A stretch of DNA of 64,000 nucleotides from Cryptomeria japonica (lineage: Eukaryota; Streptophyta; Pinopsida; Cupressales; Cupressaceae), in assembly GCF_030272615.1 (NCBI RefSeq), contig NW_026729269.1, positions 1 through 64,000 of the forward strand, written 5' to 3'. This document shows positions 22,418 through 33,510 of this stretch, piece after piece. The translations under genes and the position numbers were made by a program. The number at the start of each line of letters is the position of its first letter. Position 1 is the stretch's first letter. A model generated the notes under the pieces. That model was given only the letters and a program-made list of their open reading frames with translations. It ran no database searches and was not told the DNA's origin.

Positions 22418-24000
22418 TGTTGGCATGATTGGCATAATTGATGTAGATGAAGAGTGATGACTAAACCGGTAAAGGACTGTTTGTGATGACATTGTGATGA
22501 AGACATTGAGATTGCATGGTTGGATGAATTTGATCAGTTATTTGTATTGTCATTGATGGCAGCTGATGTTTACTATGTTGTATTTTGGCATCTTAGTCTT
22601 TTTGGTCTACCGGAAAGAGCTTACTGGTAAAGAAACAGGAAACGGGGAATTAGGACCTTAACCGGTAAATGAGGAAATTTTTTGATTAGATTTGGCTCGA
22701 TTAGTGATGATTGAAGTGTTGCGGATTGGAATTTGAGTTTGTATCATTGTAATATGTATTTGAACGGAACCACATCATGTTTTGGTTACCAGAAGTCATG
22801 TTTATGATTTCTGTTGTATTTTTGCTAGGTTTTAAGAACGGTTTAAGGACCAGTAAATAATTCTCTTAACCGATAATGATTTTTGGTTTGGTGGTAATCT
22901 ACATCAAGTTCAAATGTCGGAGGTGACGTGATTGGAACCGTGTGAAGTGTTTGAATGATGTTTTGGCACGTTTAAAAAGCGAATTTCTTGGGAATGTGCG
23001 AAGTGCTTAGTGGAGCGTTCTAAGGATTTGACTTTGTATCAGATCGAGATGCAATGATCATTCAACTATTGTAATTGATTGTAATGATCCATATGATGAT
23101 CAATGATGATCTGTAATGAGTTGTAAAAGATCTGTGATGATCTATGTTGTAAGTCTTAGGGTTTTGTAATCGACTAAGTTGTGAAGGTTACTTGGGTCGG
23201 TACAATTGATGTTTGTTGTGTTGGTGGTTTTGAGACGATTGTGAAGCCGAACCAGAGTGTGAGAGATGTGCCAGAGTGTAGCGGATTTGGAGTAGAATTT
23301 GATTTTATCAAGCAAGCAGTTAAGTGTTATACCCAGATCATTCATTGTTGTTCCCTAATAGTTGCAGCAGTCAAAATCCCTTAACTGGGTAGGTCCTAAT
23401 AGGCCTTACATTGTAAATCCCTTAACCGAGTATCTCAACATCTGAGTGTTAAATCCTCTTGTGAGGTTGATCCTAACAAGTCAAAGCTCCTAACAGGGCT
23501 CATCATCTAAATCCCTTAACCGGGTAGTTCAACATCTGAGTGTTAAATCCTCTTGCAAGGTTGATCGTAACAAAGCTCCTAACAAGGCTCATCATCTAAA
23601 TCCCTTAACCGAGTGACTCCTAACAGGGTTTGTTCCTAACAGGGCATCTTTGTAAGCTTCTAACCGAGCTAGGATCCTACCAGGGCGCATTATGAAACAG
23701 TGCACAATTTTTGCGGGTACCAATTCCCACTGTGGTTTTTCCCTATTTGGGTTTCCACATGAAAACATGGTGTTCATGTGGTGATTTTTTTTGATGTATT
23801 GATTTGATTTACTTTTAATTTATGCATGTTGATGAATGCTTGATGAGCGATTTTGTTAAATGAGTTTAACAGCTGGTTATCAGTGATTACTAGTAATGGT
23901 AAAGAGTTTATTACTGGTTTATGATTGATTTGATGAAGTTTAATAAGTTCAATTTTTAAGTTTGAAATTGTTGTTAATACTGATTCACCCCCCCCTCTCA
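22418..24000 (+). repeat. Copia 3' LTR (1583 bp)
   Basis: Starts TGTTGGCATGATTGGC and ends CACCCCCCCCTCTCA, with TG...CA termini. What follows 24000 is not a primer-binding site, so this is the 3' LTR. The 5' LTR and most of the body are missing from the window, so no target-site duplication can be tested. Confidence 0.7.
23415..23690 (+). repeat. Tandem 89-94 bp repeats inside the Copia LTR
   Basis: Units start at 23415, 23509 and 23598 with AAATCCCTTAACCG. Two full units share CAACATCTGAGTGTTAAATC and AGCTCCTAACA(G/A)GGCTC. Shorter echoes of TAACCG and CTAACAGGG continue to about 23690. Confidence 0.75.
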
Positions 24001-25024
24001 CTATTAACTGGATCCTCTAAGATTAACAAATTGCCGATACTAATTTGTTTGTCATGTTTCCAGATGAATCTGATGCCCATGTCCATCAATGAATGTCAGC
24101 TCTTCACAATCTCTGTCGGCTCCATCAATGGCGTGCCTTATTTGCCAACTTTTTGTAGTTAGTACATTGCAGGCAACCTCAAATACTTTATATGAAAAAA
24201 ATGAGATGGGCAGAATTTTTTTATTAGTGTTGCTTTCCAAACCAATTATATGCTATACCACTGTTGCTATTTTTCTTTTGCATTGAAGCATATACTTAAA
24301 AAACATAATTGCAAAGAAATAAAATTTTATAGTTTTTAATTATATATTCTCGCTAATTTATAAATTAATTAATTAAATGTTATAATAAGCATATAAGTAA
24401 TGTAAATGTCAATAAAATCAAGTAAATAAATATTAGAAAATTAAATGAGAAAATATTTGAATATGCATTTATATAATTTAAATTTATTTTCAAAATAACA
24501 TAATATTTTTTTTATTATTCTATTTTTTATTACAAATTTTAAAATATAAATATAATGTATTATATTATTAACATATAACACAATAAATTATATATAAATA
24601 ATTATACATTATTATATAATATTAGATATACATAAATTATATTATTATTATATTCTATAATATATAATAAAAATTATTAATTATAATACAAATAGTAAAT
24701 GATCTGGAATATACAAATTCTAATACAAATTAATTTATATACAATATAATTATATATGAACAGATTATATATATAATTATTAAATACAATTTTTTTTTTT
24801 ATAATTAATATTTAAGATATTTTTACATAGTACAATTTACTTATATATAATAGAATTATATTAATAATTATGTACAATATTTGATATAATATATTGCTTT
24901 GTTATTATATAATATAAGATCTACTTTTTAAATTAATATTATAGTTATATATTATTTAATGTTATATTTTATACTAGAAATTGTTAAATAGAATATATAC
25001 TATATTTGTTATATAGTTTTATCT
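24001..25024. other. AT-rich non-coding DNA
   Basis: Right flank of the Copia LTR. From about 24290 it is almost pure A/T with no open frames or repeats of note. Confidence 0.5.
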
Positions 25025-25222
25025 GTAGATCTCTCCCTCTCTTTATGTCTCTTCGCATCCCTCTCCTCTCCTCTATCTTTCCCCTACATCTCTATCTTCT
25101 CTATTTCTCTCCCTACATCTCCCTCCCTCTCTATTGATTTATATCTCTCTACATCTGTATCTTTGTCTCCATATACCTCTCCCTCCCCATCTCTATCTCT
25201 ATATCTCTCACACATACACTCT

Positions 25223-25288
<66 letters not shown>

Positions 25289-25620
25289 GTCTCCATGACC
25301 TCCTTTATCTCTCACTCTTTCCCCTTCACCTCTATGTTCTCATCTCTCCCTATCCCTCTATCTATATATCATTATATGTCTTTCTCTCTTATTTAATCCA
25401 TCTCTCCCTCTACCTCTCATACTCTCTTTAAGTTACGTATATATGTCTCTCTATATATATCACTTCCTATATCTTCATCTTTCTATCTCTCCATCTACCC
25501 CTCATTCTCTCCTTATTTCTATCTCTATTTTTTCCTCTCCCTATCCCTCTCCCCTTCCATCTCCCCCTCTCTATACATTTATTTCTCTGTCACTCCCTAT
25601 ATCTTTCCCAAGTCATATCT
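25025..25620. repeat. Polypyrimidine tract with (TC)n core
   Basis: About 600 bp in which the + strand is nearly all C and T with scattered TATA, built from CTCTCCCT and ATCTCTAT phrases. It contains an uninterrupted TC run at 25225-25284. Apparent Ser-Leu and Arg-Glu open frames are repeat artefacts. Confidence 0.9.
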
Positions 25621-25639
25621 AGGCCATTTCTGTAGTTAG

Positions 25640-26440
25640 GTGCCTGGTTATCGGTCACATCCTTTGTTCCTCCTCCACCACCCCAGCTTCCTCCTTCGCC
25701 TGCCTAATAATCTCCTCCAATTCCATGATTTGAATGTACATTATCAGGCCCTCCCAACCTCTCCTCGCATCATCCTAAAATCTTGCTTTTACTTCTTCTC
25801 GATGTCTCAGAAAAGGAATTCATGCCTGCCTCTAAGCTCAACGTGCTCCTTCGAAATGCTTTCCAAAACATTAAAGCCGCATCCTGGGACCGCACACTCC
25901 AACAAAGATTCCATATTGAGCAAATAATCTCTTGGCGCTATCATCGTCATCACTTTTCTCACGTCCACATGAGAATAAGAAAATTCGAGTTCCCACACCA
26001 TAATTAAGGCGTAGATAACCACCCTTGTTCTGTATCTATGCTCGATAACAGCCACCTCCTCACCAAGAACCAGTTGAACAACCCTCAAGAACAGGGGGTC
26101 CTTCGGAATGAACATGTTTTGCAGCCATTTTGCAGGAACCAGACCCCGAAAAGAAAGCATAAGCCTAGTTGTTTTGAGTATGAAATTGGCTTCCATATCG
26201 CTCTCCCCACAAAATCGCCTAACTCTACACAGAGACCACTATTACCACCACCAAAATCGCTCGACTGCCATAATGAGCAAACGCAAATTCTCATTCTAAC
26301 AATAAATGAAGCTCTCCCAACTCCCGCCATCAATGCAAAGGATTTTGGCATTAATTGCTTGTAATACTCGAGCCAACCTAGGCACACAAACAAAGAGAAA
26401 AGAAATACATTTCAAGTATGACAAGGTACTGTACTTAGAA
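25640..26440 (-). other. Region with an unrecognised 129-codon open frame
   Basis: On the - strand an open frame runs 26196-25807 (MEANFILKTTRLMLSFRGLV at the start; VIEHRYRTRVVIYALIMVWE in the middle). Composition is protein-like, with hydrophobic segments, but I recognise no domain and see no splice partners. It lies downstream of the LINE RNase H relic on the same strand, so it may be element-derived or part of an old gene. Called only as a possible relic. Confidence 0.25.
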
Positions 26441-26447
26441 GATTATC

Positions 26448-26862
26448 TTAACTCCATTGAATGGTACTATCATTTCCATCCCACCACCTCACCTCTCCCT
26501 TAGCTAAATCACATGCCACATTGGACAATCCGTCAACACTGGCATTTCCACTTCTCCTTACATGAGAGATGCAAAAATCTTGAAAAGATTTTAATATTGA
26601 GCAGATTAATGTGATAAACTTATTTAATCTCCAACTCGGGGTTACTCCTTTCATGATTGCGTTAACCACAACTTGCAAATCTACCCTAAATGGACTTTCG
26701 AAACCTTCATGTTTACTGCCAAATCAGTTGCTAACAAAACCGCTTGCACCTCTGCTTCATTATTTATTCCATCTTGCAGTCTTTTTGCTCCTTTAAAAAG
26801 AACCTTCCCTTCATCATCGCAAGCCCCGTCATAGTTGATCTTAACCCATCCTCATTCGGGTT
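26448..26862 (-). pseudogene. LINE-type RNase H domain remnant
   Basis: The - strand reads GWVKINYDGACDDEGKVLF, then NNEAEVQAVLLATDLAVNM, a one-base frame change near 26700, and DLQVVVNAIMKGVTPSWRL with FCISHVRRSGNASVDGLSN. This order (INYDGA, NEAE, a degraded third acidic site at DLQVVVNA, SHVRR-GN-xxD) is the plant RNase H fold found at the C-terminus of LINE ORF2. The first Asp and the Glu are present; the GDSQ-type Asp block is altered to VDLQ. Dead because of the frameshift; no reverse transcriptase lies upstream. Confidence 0.7.
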
Positions 26863-27334
26863 TTAACCAAATCTCCTCCTTGTTTCCAAAGTTCTTACAA
26901 ACAAGATTAACCCATGAACAAATCTCAGAGCATTATCTTTATTTATATATTCTATATAAATTATATCTTTTATATGATTTAAATAATTTATAAAAAAAAT
27001 TATTACGACTATGATTTCATAAAAGAGGTTAAAAGAAAAGTCATTATTAAAATACATTATTTTAACCTTTACAATAATATTAACTAAATCTTATCAATTC
27101 CTTTTCAAATTAATTTTCATCCTTATTATTATTTAAAATTAAAATTTGTTTTAACTAATATAATTAAAAAATCATTTCAAATTAAAATACTAAGATTTTA
27201 CCTATTCTAGTCCCCTTCTCCTTTGGTTTTACTCACCCACATGTGCGAATAAGAACGACAGGAAAATAAATGGTGAAATAAGATTGACCACTTTGCCTCT
27301 AAATCATTGAATATTCATTTAAAGCGGCCTCTAA
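26863..27334. other. AT-rich spacer upstream of host gene
   Basis: No feature recognised. The last approximately 150 bp are less AT-rich and lead into the repeats upstream of the gene at 27958. Confidence 0.4.
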
Positions 27335-27388
27335 ACTGCAATTTGGTCACTAAATTGCAATTTGAATACTAAATTGCAATTTGAATAC
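27335..27388. repeat. 19 bp tandem repeat, about 3 units
   Basis: Unit ATTGCAATTTGAATACTAA repeated nearly three times, the first unit diverged. Lies about 600 bp upstream of the host gene start. Confidence 0.7.
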
Positions 27389-27561
27389 CGCCTATAAATA
27401 ACATTTTGGCAAAATTTTGCAGCTTAAGAAAATAACAAGATATTCCAACAGTTGTATCGGAAATTCGCGAGATTACCGCTTCAAAACCATCGGTAAACTT
27501 TTATTTGATTTGAAATTTTTGACCTCGGCGAAGTTTATCCGACTTCCGGTAGGCAAAGGCT

Positions 27562-27685
27562 TGTGAGGTACCTAGGTACATGATGGTTTCTGAATCGTTT
27601 AAGTTGAATGCGTTGTGAGGTACCTAGGTACATGATGGTTTCCGAATCGTTTAAAGTTGAATGCGTTGTGAGGTACCTAGGTAAT
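27562..27685. repeat. 52-53 bp tandem repeat with palindromic core, upstream of gene
   Basis: Units start at 27562, 27614 and 27667 (the third partial) with TGTGAGGTACCTAGGTA. Each contains GTACCTAGGTAC or its truncated form, a 12 bp palindrome, and the phrase CGAATCGTTTAA-GTTGAATGCG. About 270-400 bp upstream of the ATG at 27958, so they could be promoter elements (inference). Confidence 0.7.
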
Positions 27686-27857
27686 TAATTTTAGATTGAA
27701 AGAAAGCTACTCATTTTAATTATATTTCCGTCATAAATCTGCTGATCTGGAAACCTCATTACCGTGACATTTCCATTAAAAAGAGCATCGGGTTTTACAA
27801 AATGAGCGTGTCGTCTGTAACACGCCATAATCCCTGACCAAAAAAAGCTGAGTTTTT

Positions 27858-27933
27858 TCTTTGCTTTACTAAGAAAAGCCTCTCCATACGGCGTTCTAAT
27901 TGTGTTTGTCTTTGCTTTACTAAGAAAAGCCTC
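27858..27933 (+). promoter_or_regulatory. Duplicated 5' leader motif of host gene
   Basis: TCTTTGCTTTACTAAGAAAA plus AGCCTC occurs at 27858 and again at 27909, 51 bp apart, immediately before the ATG. Placement suggests the 5' UTR or core promoter; no TATA box is clear. Confidence 0.45.
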
Positions 27934-27957
27934 CCCTCCTATCTTTCTTTTTACAGC

Positions 27958-28805
27958 ATGGCGGCTTCTTCAGAGAAAACCGCGCCATCAAATAATAGGC
28001 AGGGCGGAGGGAACAATGAAATTGTTGAGGTTTATCCAATACCTATTTCAACGAAGAAGCGCAAGAGAGGAGAGGAGTCGAAAAATGAGAGGCATACAAG
28101 TAGCAAAGGCAAGGAGAAACAAGAAAAACCTACACCCGCCTCCGCTGCAAAGAAAGTCAGATTCCAAGAGGAGGTAACAACTGAGACCAAAGAAATTGAT
28201 GAAAGGGAAAACAGCATTTTGAAAAGGAGAAAAGAGAGCAGTCTGGTGGAGAATGATAAAAAAAAAGATGAAGGGAAAGAAAAACACTCAAGTGTTGAGG
28301 TAACGATTTCGAAAAACTCTTGTTTATTATCATTTTAATGTATATATGTTTTTTGTTTATAGTGGCATTAAAATTTGAATTTGATGGTGGTTTTCAAATC
28401 CAAATTTCAAATCAGGTGCTGGATCACATTCACACCAAGAATATGATTGAGGGGTGTGTGAAATCTATGATAAGTGAAGCAAAACAAGAATTTGGGAAAG
28501 AGAACAAGAGTATTATGGATGCCTTTCAAAATAAGGCGAGACAAGGAAATGAGAAGCGCAAAGCGTCAGCCTCTTACAAGCACAGGGCTGATATGTTTGA
28601 TAGTTTACCTTGTTCTCATTACATAAGAAGCGATATGTTGGAAGCCCCACTGAATGATTTTGAAATTGAAGAACTAAACGAGAAGTGGCGGCAGGTGCAA
28701 GAAACTGAGTTGAAAGCTAGGATTGGACGAGCTGCGTTAATGAATGAAGAACTGCAAATGAGGATGGCGCGAATTCGTAAGGAGTCGAATGATAAAAGTT
28801 GTTAG
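27958..28805 (+). CDS. Two-exon gene, basic nuclear-looking protein of unknown function (243 aa)
   Basis: Exon 1 is 27958-28299 (114 codons) and exon 2 is 28416-28805. The 116 bp intron 28300-28415 has GT/AG ends and phase 0. The ATG sits in AGCATGGCG, a good plant start context followed by GCxTCx codons. Residues 1-114 are Lys/Glu-rich and low complexity, with likely nuclear localisation signals (KKRKR near residue 33 and RRK later). Exon 2 encodes a more structured part with SHYIRSDMLEAPLNDFEIEE and a Glu/Lys/Arg-rich helix or coiled coil at the C-terminus (ELNEKWRQVQ to RMARIRKES). No named domain is recognised. A frameshifted relative at 55513-55935 shows that exon 2 and its 3' UTR have been copied. 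Best host-gene candidate in the window; the function is unknown. Confidence 0.7.
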
Positions 28806-29029
28806 GGTTTTTGTTCTTAGACTAGACGCTTTGCATGTGAAGATTTTATGTTGGCAGTGAGTTAACTGCTGTTCAAACTTTAGACCTTGTTTTATTGCAT
28901 TTTGTTATTTTGTTCTATCTTTAGCAGCAACTCTAATTTCAGCTAAAGTGTAGCAGTTCGACTGATGCAAGATAAGATGCACGTACCGTTCTTAGCCATC
29001 TTCATTTCTATTTTATAGGCAAAGGTTGT
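28806..29029 (+). other. 3' UTR and downstream sequence of host gene
   Basis: Homology to the pseudogene at 55513-55935 continues past the stop codon for about 190 bp (phrases CTTTGCATGTGAAGATTTTAT and AAGATAAGATGCAC), consistent with a transcribed 3' UTR in the copied segment. Confidence 0.5.
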
Positions 29030-29300
29030 GGAGTCCACCAAGGCAGTTGCTTGGTGAATGTTATAGGCAGGGAGAATGCTGGCAAAAGTTGTGGAGTCTG
29101 CCTTTACACCTGTCAATTACATTTGCTCGAAAGTTTCTAAAGCCTTTTCAACATATCCATTCTGCGCATATCCTGCAATCATTGCAGTACCCAAGATAAT
29201 ATTTGGTGAATGTTCCAAAGCTCCCATCTTGGCTCAGGCTGGGAGTATTCTGATCAGGTTGGAGGCTTGTTTGTTGTATATGGCCAAATAGTGTGACTGC
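29030..29300 (-). pseudogene. PPR (pentatricopeptide repeat) gene fragment, block A
   Basis: The - strand reads LIRILPA, stop, AKMGALEHS (in place of the usual ILPACAKMGALEQG), then NIILGTAMIAGYAQNGYVEK, ALETFEQM, stop, LTGVKADSTTFASILPA. TAMIAGYAQNG with ALE-F-xM and ILPACAxxGALEQG are classic PLS-class plant PPR repeat signatures. Two in-frame stops and the lack of flanking repeats show a dead fragment of roughly two repeats. PPR proteins normally act in organelle RNA processing; nothing suggests this piece is expressed. Confidence 0.75.
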
Positions 29301-29880
29301 CCTTAAGGAAACCCATGTCTTCCCAAGCTTTAAAATATTTTCAAAAGAGGAGGTATTAAAAATAAATTAAACAATTATATTTAAAATAAATAAATTTACA
29401 ATTATATTTATAGTTATCAAAATAAATTTACAATATATTGAAAGTAGATATATTGTAAGTATAAATTATATAGATTTAATTTTTAAAATGATGTCTATGT
29501 TTTGAAGAAATAATTTTATTTTGTAGTAATTAGATAATATAAGATCAAATATTTTGTTTAATAATTATAAAGAAATATATTTTAATATAAATATTTTTAA
29601 ATAAAGAATTAATAATAAATAAATAGATAGTTGTATTGAATTAGATATATTGTGAATTAGATTTTAGATATGATATATATTTAACCAAATAATTTTATTG
29701 TCTATTAATTTAATACTATAAGATTGGAAATTTTATTTTCTACTAATTAAATATTATTAGATTAGATATTTTGAATTATGTTATGGTGTGACAAATTTTC
29801 TTGTTGTTTAGGCCTCTGTGAACAACTATACCCCTAATAATGACAACTTTTTTTGATATTGGTATTGCTTTGTTGAATTT
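29301..29880. other. AT-rich spacer in block A
   Basis: No gene. Contains GATATATTGTAAGTATAAATT at about 29447-29467, the unoccupied target site of the MITE found in block B. Confidence 0.6.
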
Positions 29881-29892
29881 GTGTTAGGCTAT

Positions 29893-30608
29893 GGCAGATC
29901 CACAAGTTTGCCAGGATATTATTACTATATCTAGCAATGACCCTGAAAATAACATAGTTCCACAACAAGGAAATGAGAGACCTTTATCTATAATAGACTC
30001 AACATTTGTGGACTAGCCAGGCTTTTACCAAAGCAATATAGAAGACTCTGCAAATAACATCATAAAAAGATGTGAAGAGACTCTTGAAGAAGCTCTGCAA
30101 TCAATCTATGATGTACGCTTTGTGCAAGAGTATGAGGTTGAGTTGGTGCAAGAGACTTTAAAAACAATGTATGCAGTTGTACTATTCGGCATTCCAGTTT
30201 TCTAGAATTCTAGATTACATGCACTCACAAATTGTTACACAATTCAAGCCTCGATTTATGTATCTTATCTACTTACTCGAGCTACAAATTTTTTTTCTTT
30301 CATACAACACCTTGATGTACACATCTAATCATATCGTTTCTTTGGTTGTATAGGTCCATAGGATACATTGCATCTCTCACAAAACATCATGCTCATAATA
30401 TAACACCAAAGTATATATTTCTTTATTATGTTAATTGTAACATTCACTAATTAAAAACAAACTTGAACTCTCCTCCGAATTTCCATGAAAAAAAGAAAAA
30501 GTGAACCTCCTCTGGCCGATTTCATTAACAAGGGTATCGATTACTTAACACAGAATTTTCTCCAAATACCTCAATTCTTATGTTCATCCCGGGCTTCTGA
30601 ACTGAAAG
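29893..30608 (+). pseudogene. Unrecognised multi-exon pseudogene, block A
   Basis: Exon-like segment 29893-30172 begins MADPQVCQDIITISSNDPEN, meets a TAG after STFVD, then continues PGFYQSNIEDSANNIIKRCE, ETLEEALQSIYDVRFVQEYE and VELVQETLKT. A second segment after an AG near 30353 reads SIGYIASLTKHHAHNITPK and ends at a GT. A third (from 30487) reads KKRKSEPPLADFINKGIDYL and TQNFLQIPQFLCSSRAS. The same frames occur in block B, with a 3-base indel in the third segment, which suggests coding ancestry. The shared TAG shows it was already dead before the duplication, unless an unrecognised intron removes it. Product unknown. Confidence 0.4.
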
Positions 30609-30612
30609 TTAA

Positions 30613-31664
30613 ATACTCTCTATTCTCACCATTTACATTTTCAGCAGTATGTGTTTGTAGATTAGAATAGTCAGAGATTATTGTTTTTCACCATTTGCAT
30701 TTTCATCAGGATATTGTATTTTGATTGCAGAGTACTTAAGCATAACAATTGTGTGAATACCATCTTCATCTAGAATTGTTTGGCAATATAAGCAGTGCAG
30801 TAAAATATTGGCATTCTAGATTAGGGTAAATTGTATTCAGAATTGCGATTATAATACCAATTTTTTTTGGAACAATGGTTATTTATAATCAGCTCTCACT
30901 TTCAAGGATGAGCATTCCAATTGTGAGAATACCAAATATTGTTGAAATTTAATCCAAGAAATTTAATTTACATTATTTTTTACCTTGCCAAGTTGCTTGG
31001 ATGAGCCTAATGCTAATATGAAACTAAAAATATTATGAACAAGAAATGATTGGTAAGTAGTTCATCTAAATGATAAAATAGTCAATTTTGACAGGTTCAC
31101 GAGGTTCTATGTTACATTCTATGATCAGAGAATTGAATGGCTAGTAAACTAGTAATGTTTGCCTACATGTTTAATTTACAATCTGTTATGTCATTTGTGT
31201 GTATGTTATGAAATATTGATGCTCCAACTTGTATAATGAAATGAATGCACTCTACCATTCACTTTCTTTGTTTAGTTACTTGGAGACAGGTGGTTGCACC
31301 TGGGCTCCACATAAAGGGTGTATTTTATTTTATCTGATTATTTTTGTTTTCGGAATTGCCCCAACGAGACGGTGTAGATGCACACCGAGATCTCTGTTCA
31401 CATGTTCATAATGCATTGTTGCAGCACTTGATTTGATCTATACATGGTGTGTGAACTGACCCCTACCTAGCATCCATCTGTCAATAACTACTTCTGATCA
31501 ACATAACCTTTACAAAAATATTATTATAGGCGCTTAAATCTGTCAGTTTTCGCAGCAGCTGGGCAGATTGGTTCAAATGGTTCTCAATTTTAATTGCTAT
31601 TCTAACTTGGAAATTCTGCCCTCTTTTTCATTGCTTTGATGGATGCCCATACCCATTTTGGCAT
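30613..31664. other. Spacer between duplicated blocks
   Basis: Contains 31060-31170, which matches 6755-6868 (dispersed repeat). No gene recognised; short open frames lack support. Confidence 0.4.
31060..31170. repeat. Fragment of dispersed repeat
   Basis: TTCATCTAAATGATAAAATAG to GTTTGCCTACATGT matches 6755-6868, the sequence just outside the right end of transposon copy 1. Confidence 0.65.
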
Positions 31665-31810
31665 AGGCGGGGAGAATGCTGGCAAAGGTTGTGGAGTCCA
31701 CCAAGGCAGTTGCTTGGTGAATGTTACAAAGCTCCCATCTTGGCCAAGGCTGGGAGTGTTCTGATCAGGTTGGAGACTTGTTTGTTGTATATGGCCAAAT
31801 AGTGTGACTG
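31665..31810 (-). pseudogene. PPR gene fragment, block B (internally deleted)
   Basis: Homologous to the two ends of the PPR fragment in block A; the segment encoding TAMIAGYAQNG is missing, joining TTGGTGAATGTTAC to AAAGCTCCCATC. Remaining - strand peptide includes ILPALAKMGAL-like sequence. Dead. Confidence 0.6.
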
Positions 31811-31974
31811 CCTTTAGAGGAAAGCCATGTCTTCTCCAAGCTCTAAAATATTTTTAAAAGAGGGATTAAAAATAAATTTAAACAATTATATTTAAAATAA
31901 ATAAATTTACAATTGTATTTATTATAGTTATCAAAATAAATTTTCAATTATATTGAAAGTAGATATATTGTAAG

Positions 31975-32353
31975 CTAAGTCACAAGGTTCGAATTCGAAT
32001 TCGAATTCGATAGCCATGAAATTCGGATGAAATTCGACAAGGGAAAAATTCGAAAAAAAATTCGGATAAAATTCTCCTTCTATAATTTTGTTTATGTTTA
32101 AATATATTTATACTTCTAATAAATTATCAGAATAGCGACCCTTGTTGGAGAAAATCCAGCAGTTGCAGACACCCATTACCCAATAGATACAAAGCATATA
32201 CAAAGAATACCAACGACCAGCTGAGTTGTGTTTAGAGGCGGGTAGCAGTGCTTTATAGAGGAAATTCGATTAAATTCGATTTTTTTTATAGAAGTTTGAA
32301 ATTCGATTAAATTCGAACCTCATCCATGAAAATCGCCGTACCCTGTGACTTAG
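31975..32353. mobile_element. 379 bp hAT-type MITE
   Basis: Inserted in block B between two copies of ATTGTAAG (31967-31974 and 32354-32361). Block A has a single ATTGTAAG at the matching position, a true empty site. Terminal inverted repeats are CTAAGTCACAAGGTTCG at the left and CTAAGTCACAGGGTACG read inward from the right. An 8 bp target duplication with T at position 2 and A at position 7 is the hAT superfamily pattern. Interior has repeated AATTCG, clustered in both halves (31989-32070 and 32265-32310). No coding capacity. Confidence 0.85.
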
Positions 32354-32794
32354 ATTGTAAGTATAAATTATATAGATTTAATTTTTAAAATGATGTCTAT
32401 GTTTTGGGAAAATAATTTTATTTTGTAGTAATTAGATAAATATAAGATCAAATATTTTGTTTAATAATTATAAACAAATATGTTTGTATATATATATTTT
32501 TAAAATAAAGAATTAATAATAAATAAATGGATAGTTGTATTGAATTAGATATATTGTGAATTAGATTTTAGATATGATATATACTTAACAAAATAATTTT
32601 ATTGTCTACTAATTTAATATTATAAGATTGGAAAATTTTATTTTCTACTAATTTAATGTTATTAGATTAGATATTTTGGTTATGTTATGGTGTGACAAAT
32701 TTTCTCGTTGTTTAGGTCTCAGTGAACAACTACACCCCTAATAATGACAACTTTTTTTGATATTGGTATTGCTTTGTTGAATTTGTGTCAGGCT

Positions 32795-33510
32795 ATGATA
32801 GATCCACAAGTTCTCGAGGATATTACTACTATATCTAGCAATGACCCTGAGAATAACATAGTTCCACCACAAGGAAATGAGACACCTTTATCTATAATAG
32901 ACTCAACATTTGTGGACTAGCCAGGCTTTTACCAAAGCAATATAGAAGACTTTGCAAACAACATTATAAAAAGATGTGAAGAGACTCTTGAAGAAGCTAT
33001 GCAATCAATCTATGATGTACGCTTTGTGCAAGAGTATGAGGTCCAGTTGGTGCAAGAGACTTTAAAAACAATGTATGCAATTATACTATTCCACATTCCT
33101 TTTTTCTAGAATTCTAGTTTACATGCACTCACAAATCGTTACACAATTCAAGCCTCAATTTATGCATCCTATCTATTTACTCAAGCTACAAATTTTCATC
33201 TTGCATACACCACCATAATCTACACATCTAATCATATTGTTTCTTTGGTTGTATAGGTCCATAGAATACATTGCATCTCTCACAAAACATCATGCTCATA
33301 ATATAACACCAAAGTATATATTTCTTTATTATGTTGATGGTAACATTCACTAATTAAAAACAAACTTGAACTCTCCTCCGAATTTCCATGAAAAAAAGAA
33401 AGAGAAGTGAACCTCCTCTATCCGATTTCATCAACAAGGGTATCGATTACTTAACACATAATTTTCTCCAAATACCTCAATTCTTATGTTCATCCTGGGC
33501 TTTTGAACTG
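32795..33510 (+). pseudogene. Unrecognised multi-exon pseudogene, block B
   Basis: Reads MIDPQVLEDITTISSNDPEN, the same TAG after STFVD, then PGFYQSNIEDFANNIIKRCE and on to VQLVQETLKT. The later segment gives MKKRKRSEPPLSDFINKGID. Differences from block A are largely amino-acid changing, consistent with neutral decay in at least one copy. Confidence 0.4.

Larger units (their letters stand above)
29030..30612. repeat. Tandem duplicated block A
   Basis: Matches 31665-33515 in the same orientation: a PPR fragment, AT-rich spacer, then pseudogene exons, in the same order. Block B carries a 379 bp insertion absent here. Identity about 90%. Confidence 0.85.

Noticed and set aside
23415-23690. CRISPR-like array
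   Set aside because: Repeats are long, contiguous and inside a plant Copia LTR; no unique spacers and no cas genes.
25084-25431. Arg-Glu and Ser-Leu open frames
   Set aside because: They translate the TC repeat and the surrounding polypyrimidine tract.
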